Positions 16,453 to 25,168 of a stretch of 36,435 nt of DNA are shown one piece after another. The position numbers and the translations under genes were made by a program. This DNA comes from Deltaproteobacteria bacterium (lineage in GTDB: Bacteria > Desulfobacterota > Syntrophia > Syntrophales > JAFGHS01), in assembly GCA_016928025.1 (NCBI GenBank), contig JAFGLN010000033.1, positions 1 to 36,435 on the forward strand. The letters are read 5' to 3'. Under the pieces are notes generated by a model. It saw only the letters and a list, made by a program, of their open reading frames with translations, was not told the origin of the DNA and did not search any database. Each line of letters opens with the position of its first letter. Position 1 is the first letter of the stretch.

Positions 16453-18525
16453 CTATTTCAGAACAATCGTTGCATCGACAGCGACAGCACCCCGGTCCGT
16501 AATCATCAGCGGATTGATGTCGATCTCGGCAATCCGGGGACAGGCCACGCCAAGGTTGCCGACGGCCATCAGTATGCGGGCCATCTCTTCCCGATTGACC
16601 GGCGGTGCGCCGCGGAAGCCGTCAAGAAGCTTCCGGCTGCGCAGGCGTCCGATCAGATTCAGGGCATCGTGGTGTTTCAGGGGCGCTACGGCAAAAACGA
16701 CATCGTTCAAGATCTCCGCCATGACACCGCCGACGCCGAACATGACGCAGGGTCCGAATTGCGGGTCGCGGATGAGGCCGACAATTAACTCGACTTTGCC
16801 TGCCGCCTGCTTTTGTATCAGGACCTGTCCATTGCCTTGCATTTTTTTCTTGAGGTCGCGGAAGGTCCTTCCCGCGGCCTGGCCGGTCTTGATGTCGAGC
16901 TGGACAAGCCCCAGCTCCGTTTTATGGACGCCTCCGGGCTGCAGGCCTTTCATGACGACGGGCATGCCCATTTTTGCGGCGTATTCTTTGGCCTGAGCCG
17001 CACTGCTGGCGACGGCCTCTTCAACCGTCGGCACGCTGCAGGCTTTGAGGATGTTTTTTGAAACATATTCGTCCAGCGGGCCTGTTTCGGTGGCGATGAG
17101 ATGGCTGAGCTCACCCGTCAGGGAAACAGCCTTTCCTTTTCCTTCAATGGCTGTCGCTTTATCCACAGGCTTTTTTTGCTTAAAAACAGCCGCCATGCAT
17201 TCACAGGCCCGGTAGATCTCCTGGTAAACCGGGAGATCGCAGGAACGGGCGGTGATTTGCATGTCGTAGGTGTTTTCCTTGGTTCCCAGGGTCCAGATAA
17301 ATACGGGCTTACCAGCCGCTTTGGACAGCGCCGCCATCTTTGATACGTGTTCTGCTTCGCCCGTGTTGCTGTGAAAGAAAACGGCGTCGACACCGGGGTC
17401 CGCCAGGGCGGCCTTGACCGCTTCACTGAAGACATCCGTGCCGTCTTCGATGACCGGGTACAGGTCAACGGGATTGGAAACAGGCCTCCATTCCGGAAAG
17501 AGCCTCCTTAATTTATCGTAGATTTCTTCGGACAGGTCGGCAATCGATAAGCCCATTTCGTCGATAAAATCCGCCGCGAGAATGCCTGAACCGCCGCTGA
17601 AGGTAAGGACGGCGATGCGGCCGGTCTGTCCGGCCGGTCTTGGCGGGACGAGGGCGAGGGTGCGGCAGAGATCCGCCATTTGCCGGAAGTCTTTCGCTTC
17701 GATAACGCCCGCCTGGGCCAGGGCGCCGGAGATAATCCGCTGATTTCCCGCCAGGCTTGCCGTATGGCTCATGGCAGCTTCCGCGCCCTTTTTGCTCTTG
17801 CCTCCCTTGAGAACGACCACCGGTTTTGGACTCTTTTTGCACAGATCCATGAAGCGTCGGCCGTTCACGAAAGACTCCAGATAAAGCCCTACGACATCCG
17901 TATCCGGATCGGCCAGCAGATATTCCAACAGATCGCATTCATTGACGTCGACCTTATTGCCGACGGAACAGGCCTTGCTGATGCCCATCAGGCCGTTGCT
18001 CATGAGATCCACGAGGAAGGCCGCCGACAGCATACCGCTCTGAACGACAAGGGAGACTTTACCCGCCGTCAGCTGCGCCCGGAATTTCTTGGAATGCATG
18101 AAGGAGAAGACGTGCCCGTGTTTGGCGTCGACCAGGCCCATACAGTTGGGGCCCCAGATTCGGATGCCGGTCTCTACGGCGATTTCCACCAGCCGGTCCT
18201 GGAGAATTTTGCCGTTGGGACCGATTTCCGCGAACCCTCCCGATTCGATCATGACGCCGGGCACCCCCTTGGCGGCGCAGTCTTCCACCGCCTCCGGCAC
18301 CATGGCGGCCGGCACGATGATGATGGCCAGATCGACCTTGCCGGGGATCGCTTTGACGTTGGGATAGCAGGGAAAGCCGAGGGCCTCTTCATAGCGGGGA
18401 TTGACCGGATAGACTTTGCCTTCATAGCCGCTCATCAGGTTTCTCAGGATGGAATAACCATTCTTGAATCTGGTCGGTGTGGCGCCGATAACGGCAATGC
18501 TCTTGGGATGGAAAAAATAGTCCAT
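16453..18525 (-). CDS. ADP-forming acyl-CoA synthetase (fused alpha-beta)
   Basis: A 690-residue NDP-forming acyl-CoA synthetase. It interconverts acyl-CoA + ADP + phosphate and acid + CoA + ATP, saving energy during anaerobic catabolism. Order: CoA-binding Rossmann domain (about 1-130, with SIAVIGATPTRFKNG), succinyl-CoA ligase-like domain holding the phosphorylated histidine (H254 in MSHTASLAG), a second ligase-CoA domain (about 300-440), then an ATP-grasp domain (about 470-690, with MPVVMKGL and the C-terminal EIDINPL). All parts are present. GGAG lies 6 bases upstream of the ATG at 18525; an upstream in-frame start has no such site. Its acyl substrate is unknown. Neighbours suggest a small acid-degradation cluster. 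Confidence 0.92.
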   Translation of the reverse strand: MDYFFHPKSIAVIGATPTRFKNGYSILRNLMSGYEGKVYPVNPRYEEALGFPCYPNVKAIPGKVDLAIIIVPAAMVPEAVEDCAAKGVPGVMIESGGFAEIGPNGKILQDRLVEIAVETGIRIWGPNCMGLVDAKHGHVFSFMHSKKFRAQLTAGKVSLVVQSGMLSAAFLVDLMSNGLMGISKACSVGNKVDVNECDLLEYLLADPDTDVVGLYLESFVNGRRFMDLCKKSPKPVVVLKGGKSKKGAEAAMSHTASLAGNQRIISGALAQAGVIEAKDFRQMADLCRTLALVPPRPAGQTGRIAVLTFSGGSGILAADFIDEMGLSIADLSEEIYDKLRRLFPEWRPVSNPVDLYPVIEDGTDVFSEAVKAALADPGVDAVFFHSNTGEAEHVSKMAALSKAAGKPVFIWTLGTKENTYDMQITARSCDLPVYQEIYRACECMAAVFKQKKPVDKATAIEGKGKAVSLTGELSHLIATETGPLDEYVSKNILKACSVPTVEEAVASSAAQAKEYAAKMGMPVVMKGLQPGGVHKTELGLVQLDIKTGQAAGRTFRDLKKKMQGNGQVLIQKQAAGKVELIVGLIRDPQFGPCVMFGVGGVMAEILNDVVFAVAPLKHHDALNLIGRLRSRKLLDGFRGAPPVNREEMARILMAVGNLGVACPRIAEIDINPLMITDRGAVAVDATIVLK

Positions 18526-18597
18526 GTAGTACTCCAAAAATATTGTGATGGGTGACAAATATCTTTATAAAATGAAAACTCCGTTTATTTCAACTCA

Positions 18598-19062
18598 TCA
18601 GGGCTTGATAATCGTTACATTCAGATGCTTCCGGCCCCATTCCATGGCGTCATCGTGATCTTTGAAGAACACGTCGACGTGATCTCCGACGATGGCGCTT
18701 CCCGTATCTTCAACGATTCCCCAACCGTAGCCGGGGACGTACATTTTGGTGCCGTAGGGATAACGCTTGATATCCGCAGCGATGGTGCCTTTTTTCGCCT
18801 TGGTGCCGCTTGAGGTGATTCCCACAGCTTTTCTCTTGCCTTTATTGGGTCCATAGGCATAAACGGGCGGCATGAGGCAACAACCGAATTTTCTTTTCCA
18901 GCCCGTCGATTTCGAACCGGTGTCATAGGCCGTCACCAGCATCCGGCGGACGAATTCCTTCCGCCCCTTTCCTCGGGGTGCTGTACTGCAACTGCTGACA
19001 AGAAATATCACGACAATGGCAAATAATAAAACAGGCAGAATATGGCTTTTTAATCGGAGCAC
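18598..19062 (-). CDS. 3D-domain lipoprotein
   Basis: A 154-residue protein. The start is the GTG at 19062, with AGAGGA five bases upstream. An ATG at 19113 is in frame but adds a non-signal-like leader. The N-terminus is a lipoprotein signal ending in VSSC, so the protein is anchored in a membrane. The C-terminal half is a 3D (Asp-Asp-Asp) domain: YGTKMYVPGYGWGIVEDTG, then GDHVDVFF, with three conserved aspartates in a double-psi beta-barrel related to MltA and resuscitation factors. Such domains act on or bind peptidoglycan. The gene lies between the TRAP transporter and the acyl-CoA synthetase but is probably independent of both. Confidence 0.85.
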   Translation of the reverse strand: MLRLKSHILPVLLFAIVVIFLVSSCSTAPRGKGRKEFVRRMLVTAYDTGSKSTGWKRKFGCCLMPPVYAYGPNKGKRKAVGITSSGTKAKKGTIAADIKRYPYGTKMYVPGYGWGIVEDTGSAIVGDHVDVFFKDHDDAMEWGRKHLNVTIIKP

Positions 19063-19163
19063 ACAAATCCTCTGAATGGTTTGAAAATATATCAGGTTAC
19101 GAAGCCATACCATACGGTCTTGACTGATTTCAAGCTTATAATGGCATGGTCCGATGGACTGCT

Positions 19164-20465
19164 CTACTTCATCAGGCTCGGGAGATATAGGGCAAGTTTG
19201 GGGAACAGGAGCAGGAGGAAGGCTGTCGCCAATTGAGCGGCCAGCATATGGACGGTGCCTTTGAATATGATGTGGATAGGAACGTCGCGGGCGACGCCGG
19301 CGACGACATAGGCGTTAATGCCGATGGGCGGTGTGATGACGCCCATTTCCGCGACAATGACAATGACGACGCCGAACCAGATGGGGTCATAACCCAGAGC
19401 CAGAATGACGGGATAAAAAATGGGTATGGTCAGCATGATCATGGCGAGAGAATCCATGAGGCATCCTAACAAAAGATAAATCAGGATGACCAGACCGATA
19501 ATGACCGGTGACGGCAGGTTAAGCTCCGATACCCAGATCCCGATTTGTGCGGGCATGGTTGTCACGGCCAGAAAATGTCCGAATACCGTGGCGCCTGCTA
19601 CAATAATCATGATCATACAGGATATTCGGGTGGTTTCGGCGAGAGATCTGATTAAATTAGACCAGGATAAATGTCCCCCGACAAAGGCGATGACAACGGT
19701 TCCCAAAGCGCCGACAGCAGAGGCTTCCGTCGGCGTAAAAAAACCGACGAAGAGACCGCCCATCACTAAGATAAACAGGATGAGGGTTTCTATAACGCCG
19801 GACAGGGAAGAGATTCTTTCCGACCATGACGCCCTGGGTGCCTGCTCGCAAAGTCCCGGCCGCAAACGCGTCCAGATAAAAATGGTCAGGATGAACATCA
19901 GAGTCAGGATAATACCCGGCAGAATGCCCGCCATGAATAGTTTACCCACGGACTGTTCCGTCATGATGCCATAAACGATGAAGATCGTGCTGGGCGGGAT
20001 GAGAACGCCAAGGCTACCGCCTGCCGCCACGACACCGGTAGCCAGTGACGGATCATAACGATATTTTTGCATTTGAGGCAACGTCACCGAGGCCATGGTG
20101 GCGGCGGTTGCACTGGTTGACCCGCAGATGGCGGAAAAGCCGGCACAGGCCCAGATGGTCGCGATGGCGAGTCCGCCCGGCAGATGCCCCATAAATTTAT
20201 TGGCTGCATTGAAAAGACGGCTGCTGATGCCTGAATGATGGGAAATCTGTCCCATGAGAATGAACAGGGGGATGACGGTGAGGGTATAAGAATTGAATTG
20301 GGAAAAAAAGTCCCGGGCCAGGAGGCTTAAAGATGCATTCCATGAGACAAGCCAGCCGAAGCCGAGGAAACCGACAACGGCCATAACAAACCCGACGGGA
20401 ATTCTTAAGAACATCAGAAGGATGAGAATGGCAAATCCCGCCAAACCCACGGTGATAGGCGTCAT
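19164..20465 (-). CDS. dctM: TRAP transporter large permease (DctM type)
   Basis: A 433-residue membrane protein with about 12 hydrophobic segments. Typical features are LRIPVGFVMAVVG at the N-terminus, the GGLAIATIWACAGFSAICGS motif, AAGGSLGVLIPPS, and TPPIGINAYVVAG near the C-terminus. It is the sodium-driven channel subunit of a TRAP importer, working with the small subunit and the periplasmic binding protein. Its start overlaps the small subunit's stop as ATGA, so the two are translationally coupled. It is the last gene of the operon. Confidence 0.93.
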   Translation of the reverse strand: MTPITVGLAGFAILILLMFLRIPVGFVMAVVGFLGFGWLVSWNASLSLLARDFFSQFNSYTLTVIPLFILMGQISHHSGISSRLFNAANKFMGHLPGGLAIATIWACAGFSAICGSTSATAATMASVTLPQMQKYRYDPSLATGVVAAGGSLGVLIPPSTIFIVYGIMTEQSVGKLFMAGILPGIILTLMFILTIFIWTRLRPGLCEQAPRASWSERISSLSGVIETLILFILVMGGLFVGFFTPTEASAVGALGTVVIAFVGGHLSWSNLIRSLAETTRISCMIMIIVAGATVFGHFLAVTTMPAQIGIWVSELNLPSPVIIGLVILIYLLLGCLMDSLAMIMLTIPIFYPVILALGYDPIWFGVVIVIVAEMGVITPPIGINAYVVAGVARDVPIHIIFKGTVHMLAAQLATAFLLLLFPKLALYLPSLMK

Positions 20466-20947
20466 TTTCCGTTAACCCTTCTAAACGATCTGAACATGTC
20501 CAAGATCAGGACAACAAACAACAAACCACAGCCCACGGCGATTCCTAAAAGAAAAGGGTATATGGGCATTTGCAGCGTCATGGACACTTCGCCGCTGCGC
20601 TTTATCTCCAGCGCGTAAACGGCGCTTTGCCAGGCGAGTAAACCAAAAAGGACGGCACTGATCGATGAGCCAACCCCGTCAATAAAATGCTGCAGCCTTT
20701 CCGGCAACCTTTCGATAAGAATTTCCACGGAGACGTGGCCCTTTTCGATGGATGTATAGGCAAGGGAAAACGAAACGACGACTGAACCCAGAAAACCGAT
20801 GATTTCATAGGTGCCCAATATCGGATGACCGAAGAAACGCAAGACGACATCGGCGCACGTCAATACCATCATGATGATAATCGCCAGAGCAGCGACGGCG
20901 TTTAATCCCCGACTTGATTGATTGGCCCATTTTCTTAACAGCGTCAT
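20462..20947 (-). CDS. dctQ: TRAP transporter small permease (DctQ type)
   Basis: A 161-residue protein with four hydrophobic segments; LTCADVVLRFFGHP and YTSIEKGHVSVEIL are family features. The ATG at 20947 is favoured because GAGGAA lies 10 bases upstream and it leaves the usual short N-terminus before the first helix. ATGs at 20965 and 21055 are alternatives. The stop overlaps the large permease start. A strong hairpin (21052-21096) lies between this gene and the binding-protein gene. Confidence 0.88.
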   Translation of the reverse strand: MTLLRKWANQSSRGLNAVAALAIIIMMVLTCADVVLRFFGHPILGTYEIIGFLGSVVVSFSLAYTSIEKGHVSVEILIERLPERLQHFIDGVGSSISAVLFGLLAWQSAVYALEIKRSGEVSMTLQMPIYPFLLGIAVGCGLLFVVLILDMFRSFRRVNGK

Positions 20948-21051
20948 ATGAATTTTATTCCTCATGCTCGGGTGTATGCCAAGATATGCAATGACCCGTA
21001 ACAGGGTTACACAGGAAAGTTTGTTTTCGTTTTGTTCATATGTTGTGATCG

Positions 21052-21096
21052 CCACCCTGAATCTTCCCCGGTTTTATCGGCGAAGGTTCAGGGTGG
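21052..21096. terminator. Intra-operon hairpin between TRAP binding protein and permeases
   Basis: CCACCCTGAA (21052-21061) pairs perfectly with TTCAGGGTGG (21087-21096); inside it CTTC pairs with GAAG and CCG with CGG, closing on a TTTTAT loop. On the transcribed (minus) strand no T-run follows, so partial attenuation or protection of the upstream mRNA from 3' decay is more likely than full termination. Confidence 0.6.
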
Positions 21097-21186
21097 TGAA
21101 GTTAAGACAATTCCGTCTCACCCTTTAATTTACCCGCACGGTTCACCTGTTGGTGTTTTGACAAAGCCGTCTCAAATCGTCAAGAT

Positions 21187-22221
21187 TTATTTGTATACTT
21201 TGCTGTATTTCTTAATTAATTTTTGAATTTCTTGAACCGCTTTTCCCCCGGGAAGCCCATTTCCTTCTGCGGTCTTCGCATATTGATCGATAATCGGAGC
21301 TACGGCGTTTGCCCACAGTTTGCTTTCCGCTTTCGAGAGGGAAATGATCTTGTTCCCGAGGCTCAAGCTGTACTTTCTTCCTTCCGCATCCGAATCATCC
21401 CAAACCTTGCCGTGGACGTCAATCCATTCCCTGCTGACGTCTTCGAATACTTTTTGGATATCTTTGGGCAGGGCGTTCCATTTATTCTTGTTCATAACGA
21501 TGAACATGGCTGTTGTATAACCGACGGCTTTGCAGTCCGTCGTGAATTTCACCACTTCCGCCTGTTTCCAGCCCTTCAGTGTTTCGATGGGGGTCATGGT
21601 GCCTTCGACGACACCTTTCTGCAGGGCTTCATAGGTGCCACCCTGGGGCATGGCTACCGGAACGGCTCCCAACGCTTCCACGACCTTGGCGCTCAGTCCC
21701 GTTGAGCGGATCTTCATGCCTTTCAGATCGGCCATATTCTTGACAGGTGTGATGGTGTGAAGGATCCCCGGTCCATGGGCATGGATATACAGAACTTTGA
21801 CGTCATCCAGCTCTGTGGGTTTGAATTTGTTGAAAAAATCATTGGCTGCACGGGTAGCAACCCGGCCATTGGGATAACCGTGGGGCAGATCGAGGGCTTC
21901 CATCAGAGGAAATTTCCCTCTGGTATAGGCAAAACAGGACATACCGATATCCGAGATGCCTTTGACGACGCCGTCATAACATTGCGGTGCCGGCGTTAAG
22001 GTGCCCCCTGAATAGACGTTGATTTTAACCTGTCCATTCGTTCGCTTTTCAATTTCCCGGGCCCAGGATTCCCCTGCCTTATTCTGGCCGTGGGTCGGTG
22101 GGAAAAAAATGCTGTAAGTGAGGTTGATGGTTTTGGCCTGGGTTTCTGAAACGGCGGGTAGGCCAGTGGCCGTAAAGACAAACAAAACAGATAAAATTAA
22201 GACAAAGACAATTTTTTTCAT
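21187..22221 (-). CDS. dctP: TRAP transporter substrate-binding protein (DctP type)
   Basis: A 344-residue periplasmic binding protein. The signal peptide is MKKIVFVLILSVLFVFTATG, extended to about residue 29. The mature part has DctP features: KTNGQ-like ERRTN region (EIEKRTNGQVKINVYSGGTL), the DLKGMKIRS segment with the arginine that normally binds a substrate carboxylate, and GGTYEALQKGVVEG. A carboxylate-bearing substrate is therefore likely. AAGGAG precedes the ATG. It is the first gene of the importer operon, separated from the permease genes by about 240 bases that contain a strong hairpin, which would let it be made in excess. Confidence 0.92.
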   Translation of the reverse strand: MKKIVFVLILSVLFVFTATGLPAVSETQAKTINLTYSIFFPPTHGQNKAGESWAREIEKRTNGQVKINVYSGGTLTPAPQCYDGVVKGISDIGMSCFAYTRGKFPLMEALDLPHGYPNGRVATRAANDFFNKFKPTELDDVKVLYIHAHGPGILHTITPVKNMADLKGMKIRSTGLSAKVVEALGAVPVAMPQGGTYEALQKGVVEGTMTPIETLKGWKQAEVVKFTTDCKAVGYTTAMFIVMNKNKWNALPKDIQKVFEDVSREWIDVHGKVWDDSDAEGRKYSLSLGNKIISLSKAESKLWANAVAPIIDQYAKTAEGNGLPGGKAVQEIQKLIKKYSKVYK

Positions 22222-22633
22222 GATTCACTCCTTTTTATTTTTAATCTTTTCAATCGTGACGCCGTCTTGAACTCATGTGTGTCAGCGATTGAAATATAAA
22301 CTAAAAAAATCCTATAAATAAACAGCTGGGACCTTTTACCCTGCGGGTTATGGGTTTGTTAAGCTTTCCAAATAATACGGATTACATGACGCGGTTTGAA
22401 GGGTCAGCCTGCATGCCCGTCTGTTTGGCCAAAGACGAACAGCAGGCATCAATACATATAGATTATGAGGTAGGTTACCGGGGATAAAAATCTGTCAGGA
22501 ATGGGAATATGTTGATTCATGGAGACATCTCTTTTTATCTGTTATCAGATTATTTCTTCATTGTCGATGGTATGACCGAAGCTGATACATTATACGTCCT
22601 GTTCGGTCAAGCGTATTTTGATTGTTTTGTGTC
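22222..22633. other. Intergenic region upstream of the TRAP operon
   Basis: About 410 bases between the binding-protein gene and the membrane/coiled-coil gene, both on the minus strand. It holds an imperfect hairpin with an inner palindrome (22407-22447). On the minus strand a TATAAT lies at 22594-22589, without a convincing -35. No gene seen. Confidence 0.5.
22407..22447. promoter_or_regulatory. Nested inverted repeat, possible TRAP operon operator
   Basis: GCCTGC (22407-22412) and GCAGGC (22442-22447) flank a pair CGTC/GACG, which in turn flanks the perfect palindrome TTTGGCCAAA (22424-22433). It lies about 190-230 bases upstream of the binding-protein start. Either a regulator site or an RNA hairpin. 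Confidence 0.35.
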
Positions 22634-22933
22634 TTATTGGCCTTTGCCGGATTCCGCTTTCAGTTTTTCAAGTTCCTCTTTATATTGATCAGCCTGAGCT
22701 TTTGCCGTTTCCATTTCTTCTTTTGCTTTTTCAAGCCTTTCGTCCTGCCTTTGTCTTTCCTCATTGAGTTTTTCTTGAAGGTTGTCGAATCCAATATACA
22801 TGGCCAGGATACCGCCCAGCAACATGACCAGCGGAAGGCCGCCCTTGATCAACTCAATAAAATTTGACCACCAGGCTATGAGGCCAATGAGCCCCAGTAC
22901 CGCCGCAACGCCGCCACCGAACAGCAATGTCAT
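22634..22933 (-). CDS. Small membrane protein with C-terminal coiled coil
   Basis: A 99-residue protein preceded by a strong ribosome binding site (AAGGAGG about 8 bases before the ATG). Two hydrophobic segments lie at about residues 3-21 (LFGGGVAAVLGLIGLIAWW) and 30-48. From about residue 50 on there is an unbroken charged helix rich in E, K, Q and R (NLQEKLNEERQRQDERLEK...) with heptad spacing, which should form a coiled coil in the cytoplasm or periplasm. No domain family recognised. It lies upstream of and apart from the TRAP operon and is divergent from hisI. Confidence 0.8.
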   Translation of the reverse strand: MTLLFGGGVAAVLGLIGLIAWWSNFIELIKGGLPLVMLLGGILAMYIGFDNLQEKLNEERQRQDERLEKAKEEMETAKAQADQYKEELEKLKAESGKGQ

Positions 22934-23168
22934 CTTCTCATCCTCCTTGCGAAAACCGGCTTCATCGCATTACTGTTTGTTCCAAATTATTTCGTTGCTC
23001 ATTTATGGATGAGCGTATTTACGATGATAGTTCGAAAAAATACGATTAAAGACAATGAAAGTCAAGGAAAAACAAGGAAAAAAAGCTTGATAAAAAAAGA
23101 CTCTTAAATTAGCATAGGCGTCCCAAGGTCTGAAGGAGCATAAGTATTGATAAAAAGGAGTTTTATAA

Positions 23169-23543
23169 ATGATTGAACCCGATTTTGCGAAGGATAACGG
23201 ATTGGTGCCTGCCATTGCCCAGGATTATGAGACCAAGGACATATTAATGTTGGCTTATATGAATCGTGAAGCATGGTTAAAAACCCTGGAAACCGGCAAA
23301 GCGACCTATTGGAGCCGTTCTCGAAAGCAGTTATGGCTGAAAGGGGAAACATCGGGGAACGTACAGATGGTGAAGGAAATACTCATTGATTGCGATGAGG
23401 ACACGATTTTACTGAAAGTGGAACAGGTTGGAGGCGCCGCCTGCCATATGGGATATCGGTCGTGTTTTTTTAGAAGATTGAAAAATGGGCAGGTTGATAT
23501 CGTTTCTGAAAAAGTATTCAATGAGGAGGATGTTTATAAATAA
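23169..23543 (+). CDS. hisI: Phosphoribosyl-AMP cyclohydrolase
   Basis: A 124-residue HisI, third step of histidine synthesis, opening the adenine ring of phosphoribosyl-AMP. Motifs include the zinc/active-site [19 protein letters not shown] and [11 protein letters not shown], matching the family pattern CHxGxxSCFYR with Phe for Tyr. DCDEDT carries the magnesium-binding aspartates. It is the stand-alone form without the fused pyrophosphatase (HisE) domain; no hisE is seen in the window. AAGGAG lies 9 bases before the ATG. Its stop overlaps the hisG start. Confidence 0.95.
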   Translation: MIEPDFAKDNGLVPAIAQDYETKDILMLAYMNREAWLKTLETGKATYWSRSRKQLWLKGETSGNVQMVKEILIDCDEDTILLKVEQVGGAACHMGYRSCFFRRLKNGQVDIVSEKVFNEEDVYK

Positions 23544-24412
23544 TGAGATTGAAACTGGGGATACCCAAGGGAAGCTTGGAGTCGAACACCATTGACTTGT
23601 TTAAAAGAGCCGGCTGGCGCATTACGTATGACAGCCGCAGTTATTTTCCGGATATCGATGATGATGAAATTGCCTGTACCCTCGTCAGGGCGCAGGAAAT
23701 GCCAAAATATATAGAAGATGGGACCTTGGATCTGGGTTTGACGGGGAGAGACTGGATCGTTGAAAACGATGCGGATGTCGTCGTGGTTCACGATCTGGTT
23801 TATTCAAAGACGTCGATGAAACAGGCGAGATGGGTGCTGGTCGTCCAGGAGGATTCACCGATTAAATCCATTGAAGATATGGACGGAAAGAAGATATCGA
23901 CGGAACTGGTCAATTTTACGAAACGTTATTTCCAGGAGCGAAACATCGATGTCCATGTGGAGTTTTCCTGGGGCGCGACGGAAGCCAAAGTGATCGAAGG
24001 TCTCGTTGATGCTATTGTGGACATTACGGAAACGGGCTCGACGATCCGGGCCAATAAACTAAAGATCGTCGAAGAGCTTATGAAGACCAACACCCAATTG
24101 ATCGCCAACAAAGAGACCTGGAAAGACCCCTGGAAACGGCGCAAGATAGAGCAAATCAAGACTTTGCTTATCGGCTCTCTTCAGGCGATGGGCAAAGTCG
24201 GCTTGAAGTTGAATGTATCGAAAGAGAACCTCGGACGCGTCATCCTTCTGCTGCCCTCTCTCAAGGCGCCGACCATATCCAGCTTATTTTCCGAGGAATG
24301 GTTTGCCGTGGAAACGATTGTCGATTCGAACATCGTCAGGGATCTAATCCCCCTGATTCAGGAAGCAGGTGCGGAAGGTATTATCGAATACCCGCTCAAT
24401 AAACTGATTTGA
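23543..24412 (+). CDS. hisG: ATP phosphoribosyltransferase, long form
   Basis: A 289-residue HisG, the first and feedback-controlled step of histidine synthesis. The N-terminus RLKLGIPKGSLE and the PRPP-binding segment DITETGSTIRANKLK identify it. The length and C-terminal segment (about residues 210-289) show the long HisG_L form with its own ACT-like regulatory domain, which binds histidine and does not need HisZ. The start codon overlaps the hisI stop by one base. Confidence 0.95.
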   Translation: MRLKLGIPKGSLESNTIDLFKRAGWRITYDSRSYFPDIDDDEIACTLVRAQEMPKYIEDGTLDLGLTGRDWIVENDADVVVVHDLVYSKTSMKQARWVLVVQEDSPIKSIEDMDGKKISTELVNFTKRYFQERNIDVHVEFSWGATEAKVIEGLVDAIVDITETGSTIRANKLKIVEELMKTNTQLIANKETWKDPWKRRKIEQIKTLLIGSLQAMGKVGLKLNVSKENLGRVILLLPSLKAPTISSLFSEEWFAVETIVDSNIVRDLIPLIQEAGAEGIIEYPLNKLI

Positions 24413-24425
24413 AAGGCAGGTATTG

Positions 24426-25013
24426 ATGGCACGATTGGCTAAAATATATCGTAAAACGACGGAAACGGAAATATTGCTTGAGGTGAATCTGGACGGCAAA
24501 GGGGCCGGGGATATATCCACGTCCATCCCGTTCATGGATCATATGCTTAATCTCTTTGCCAAACACAGTGGCTGCGATCTGTCCGTTAAGAGCGCCGGTG
24601 ATACGGAAATAGATGACCATCATCTGGTGGAGGATCTGGGCATTTGTCTGGGTGATGCGATTAAAGAAGCTCTCGATGACAAAAAGGGAATCGGCCGCTA
24701 TGGATCGGCAACGGTTCCGATGGACGAAAGCTTGTGTAATCTGGCCATGGACATTTCCGGCAGGCCTTATTTGATATACAATGTCAAATTGGCCCGAAAA
24801 AAGATCGGTCAATTTGATGCTGCGCTGATAAAGGAATTTTTTAAATCTTTTTCAGACCATAGCGGAATAACCTTGCATATAAACCTCATGTATGGTACAA
24901 ACGGCCACCATATGGCGGAGGCTGTTTTTAAGGCCTTCGCCCGTGCTTTTAAGGAAGCCGTCACGGTTCACGAATATATTGAGGGTGTTTTATCTACAAA
25001 GGGCAGTTTATGA
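24426..25013 (+). CDS. hisB: Imidazoleglycerol-phosphate dehydratase
   Basis: A 195-residue stand-alone HisB. The two metal-binding histidine motifs are DDHHLVED and NGHHMAEA; FMDHMLNLFAKHSG and SFSDHSGITLHI are further family hallmarks. There is no fused histidinol-phosphatase domain. The ATG at 24426 is chosen with an AGG-type site upstream; a TTG one codon earlier is in frame. It is 13 bases from hisG, so hisI-hisG-hisB form one operon. Confidence 0.95.
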   Translation: MARLAKIYRKTTETEILLEVNLDGKGAGDISTSIPFMDHMLNLFAKHSGCDLSVKSAGDTEIDDHHLVEDLGICLGDAIKEALDDKKGIGRYGSATVPMDESLCNLAMDISGRPYLIYNVKLARKKIGQFDAALIKEFFKSFSDHSGITLHINLMYGTNGHHMAEAVFKAFARAFKEAVTVHEYIEGVLSTKGSL

Positions 25014-25168
25014 AAGCGCATCAGCTTGCCCATCCGTTTATTAATCATAAAAGCAACGATGACCTCCTGCAATAAACAGTCGTTTAGTCCAAATTCATTA
25101 AGTATTCATCCTCTGAATTGATCATAGAAATATATTTCGATCATTCGAATTCGTGAATCCACCAGGCC

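Noticed and set aside
17680..18555. Long plus-strand frame of 291 codons opposite the acyl-CoA synthetase
   Set aside because: It mirrors a well-conserved minus-strand enzyme and is rich in H, D and R typical of antisense frames; no family resemblance.
22582..22610. Minus-strand TATAAT with a TTGACC nearby as a dctP promoter
   Set aside because: Spacing is only 10 bases, too short for a sigma70 promoter; kept only as a possible -10.
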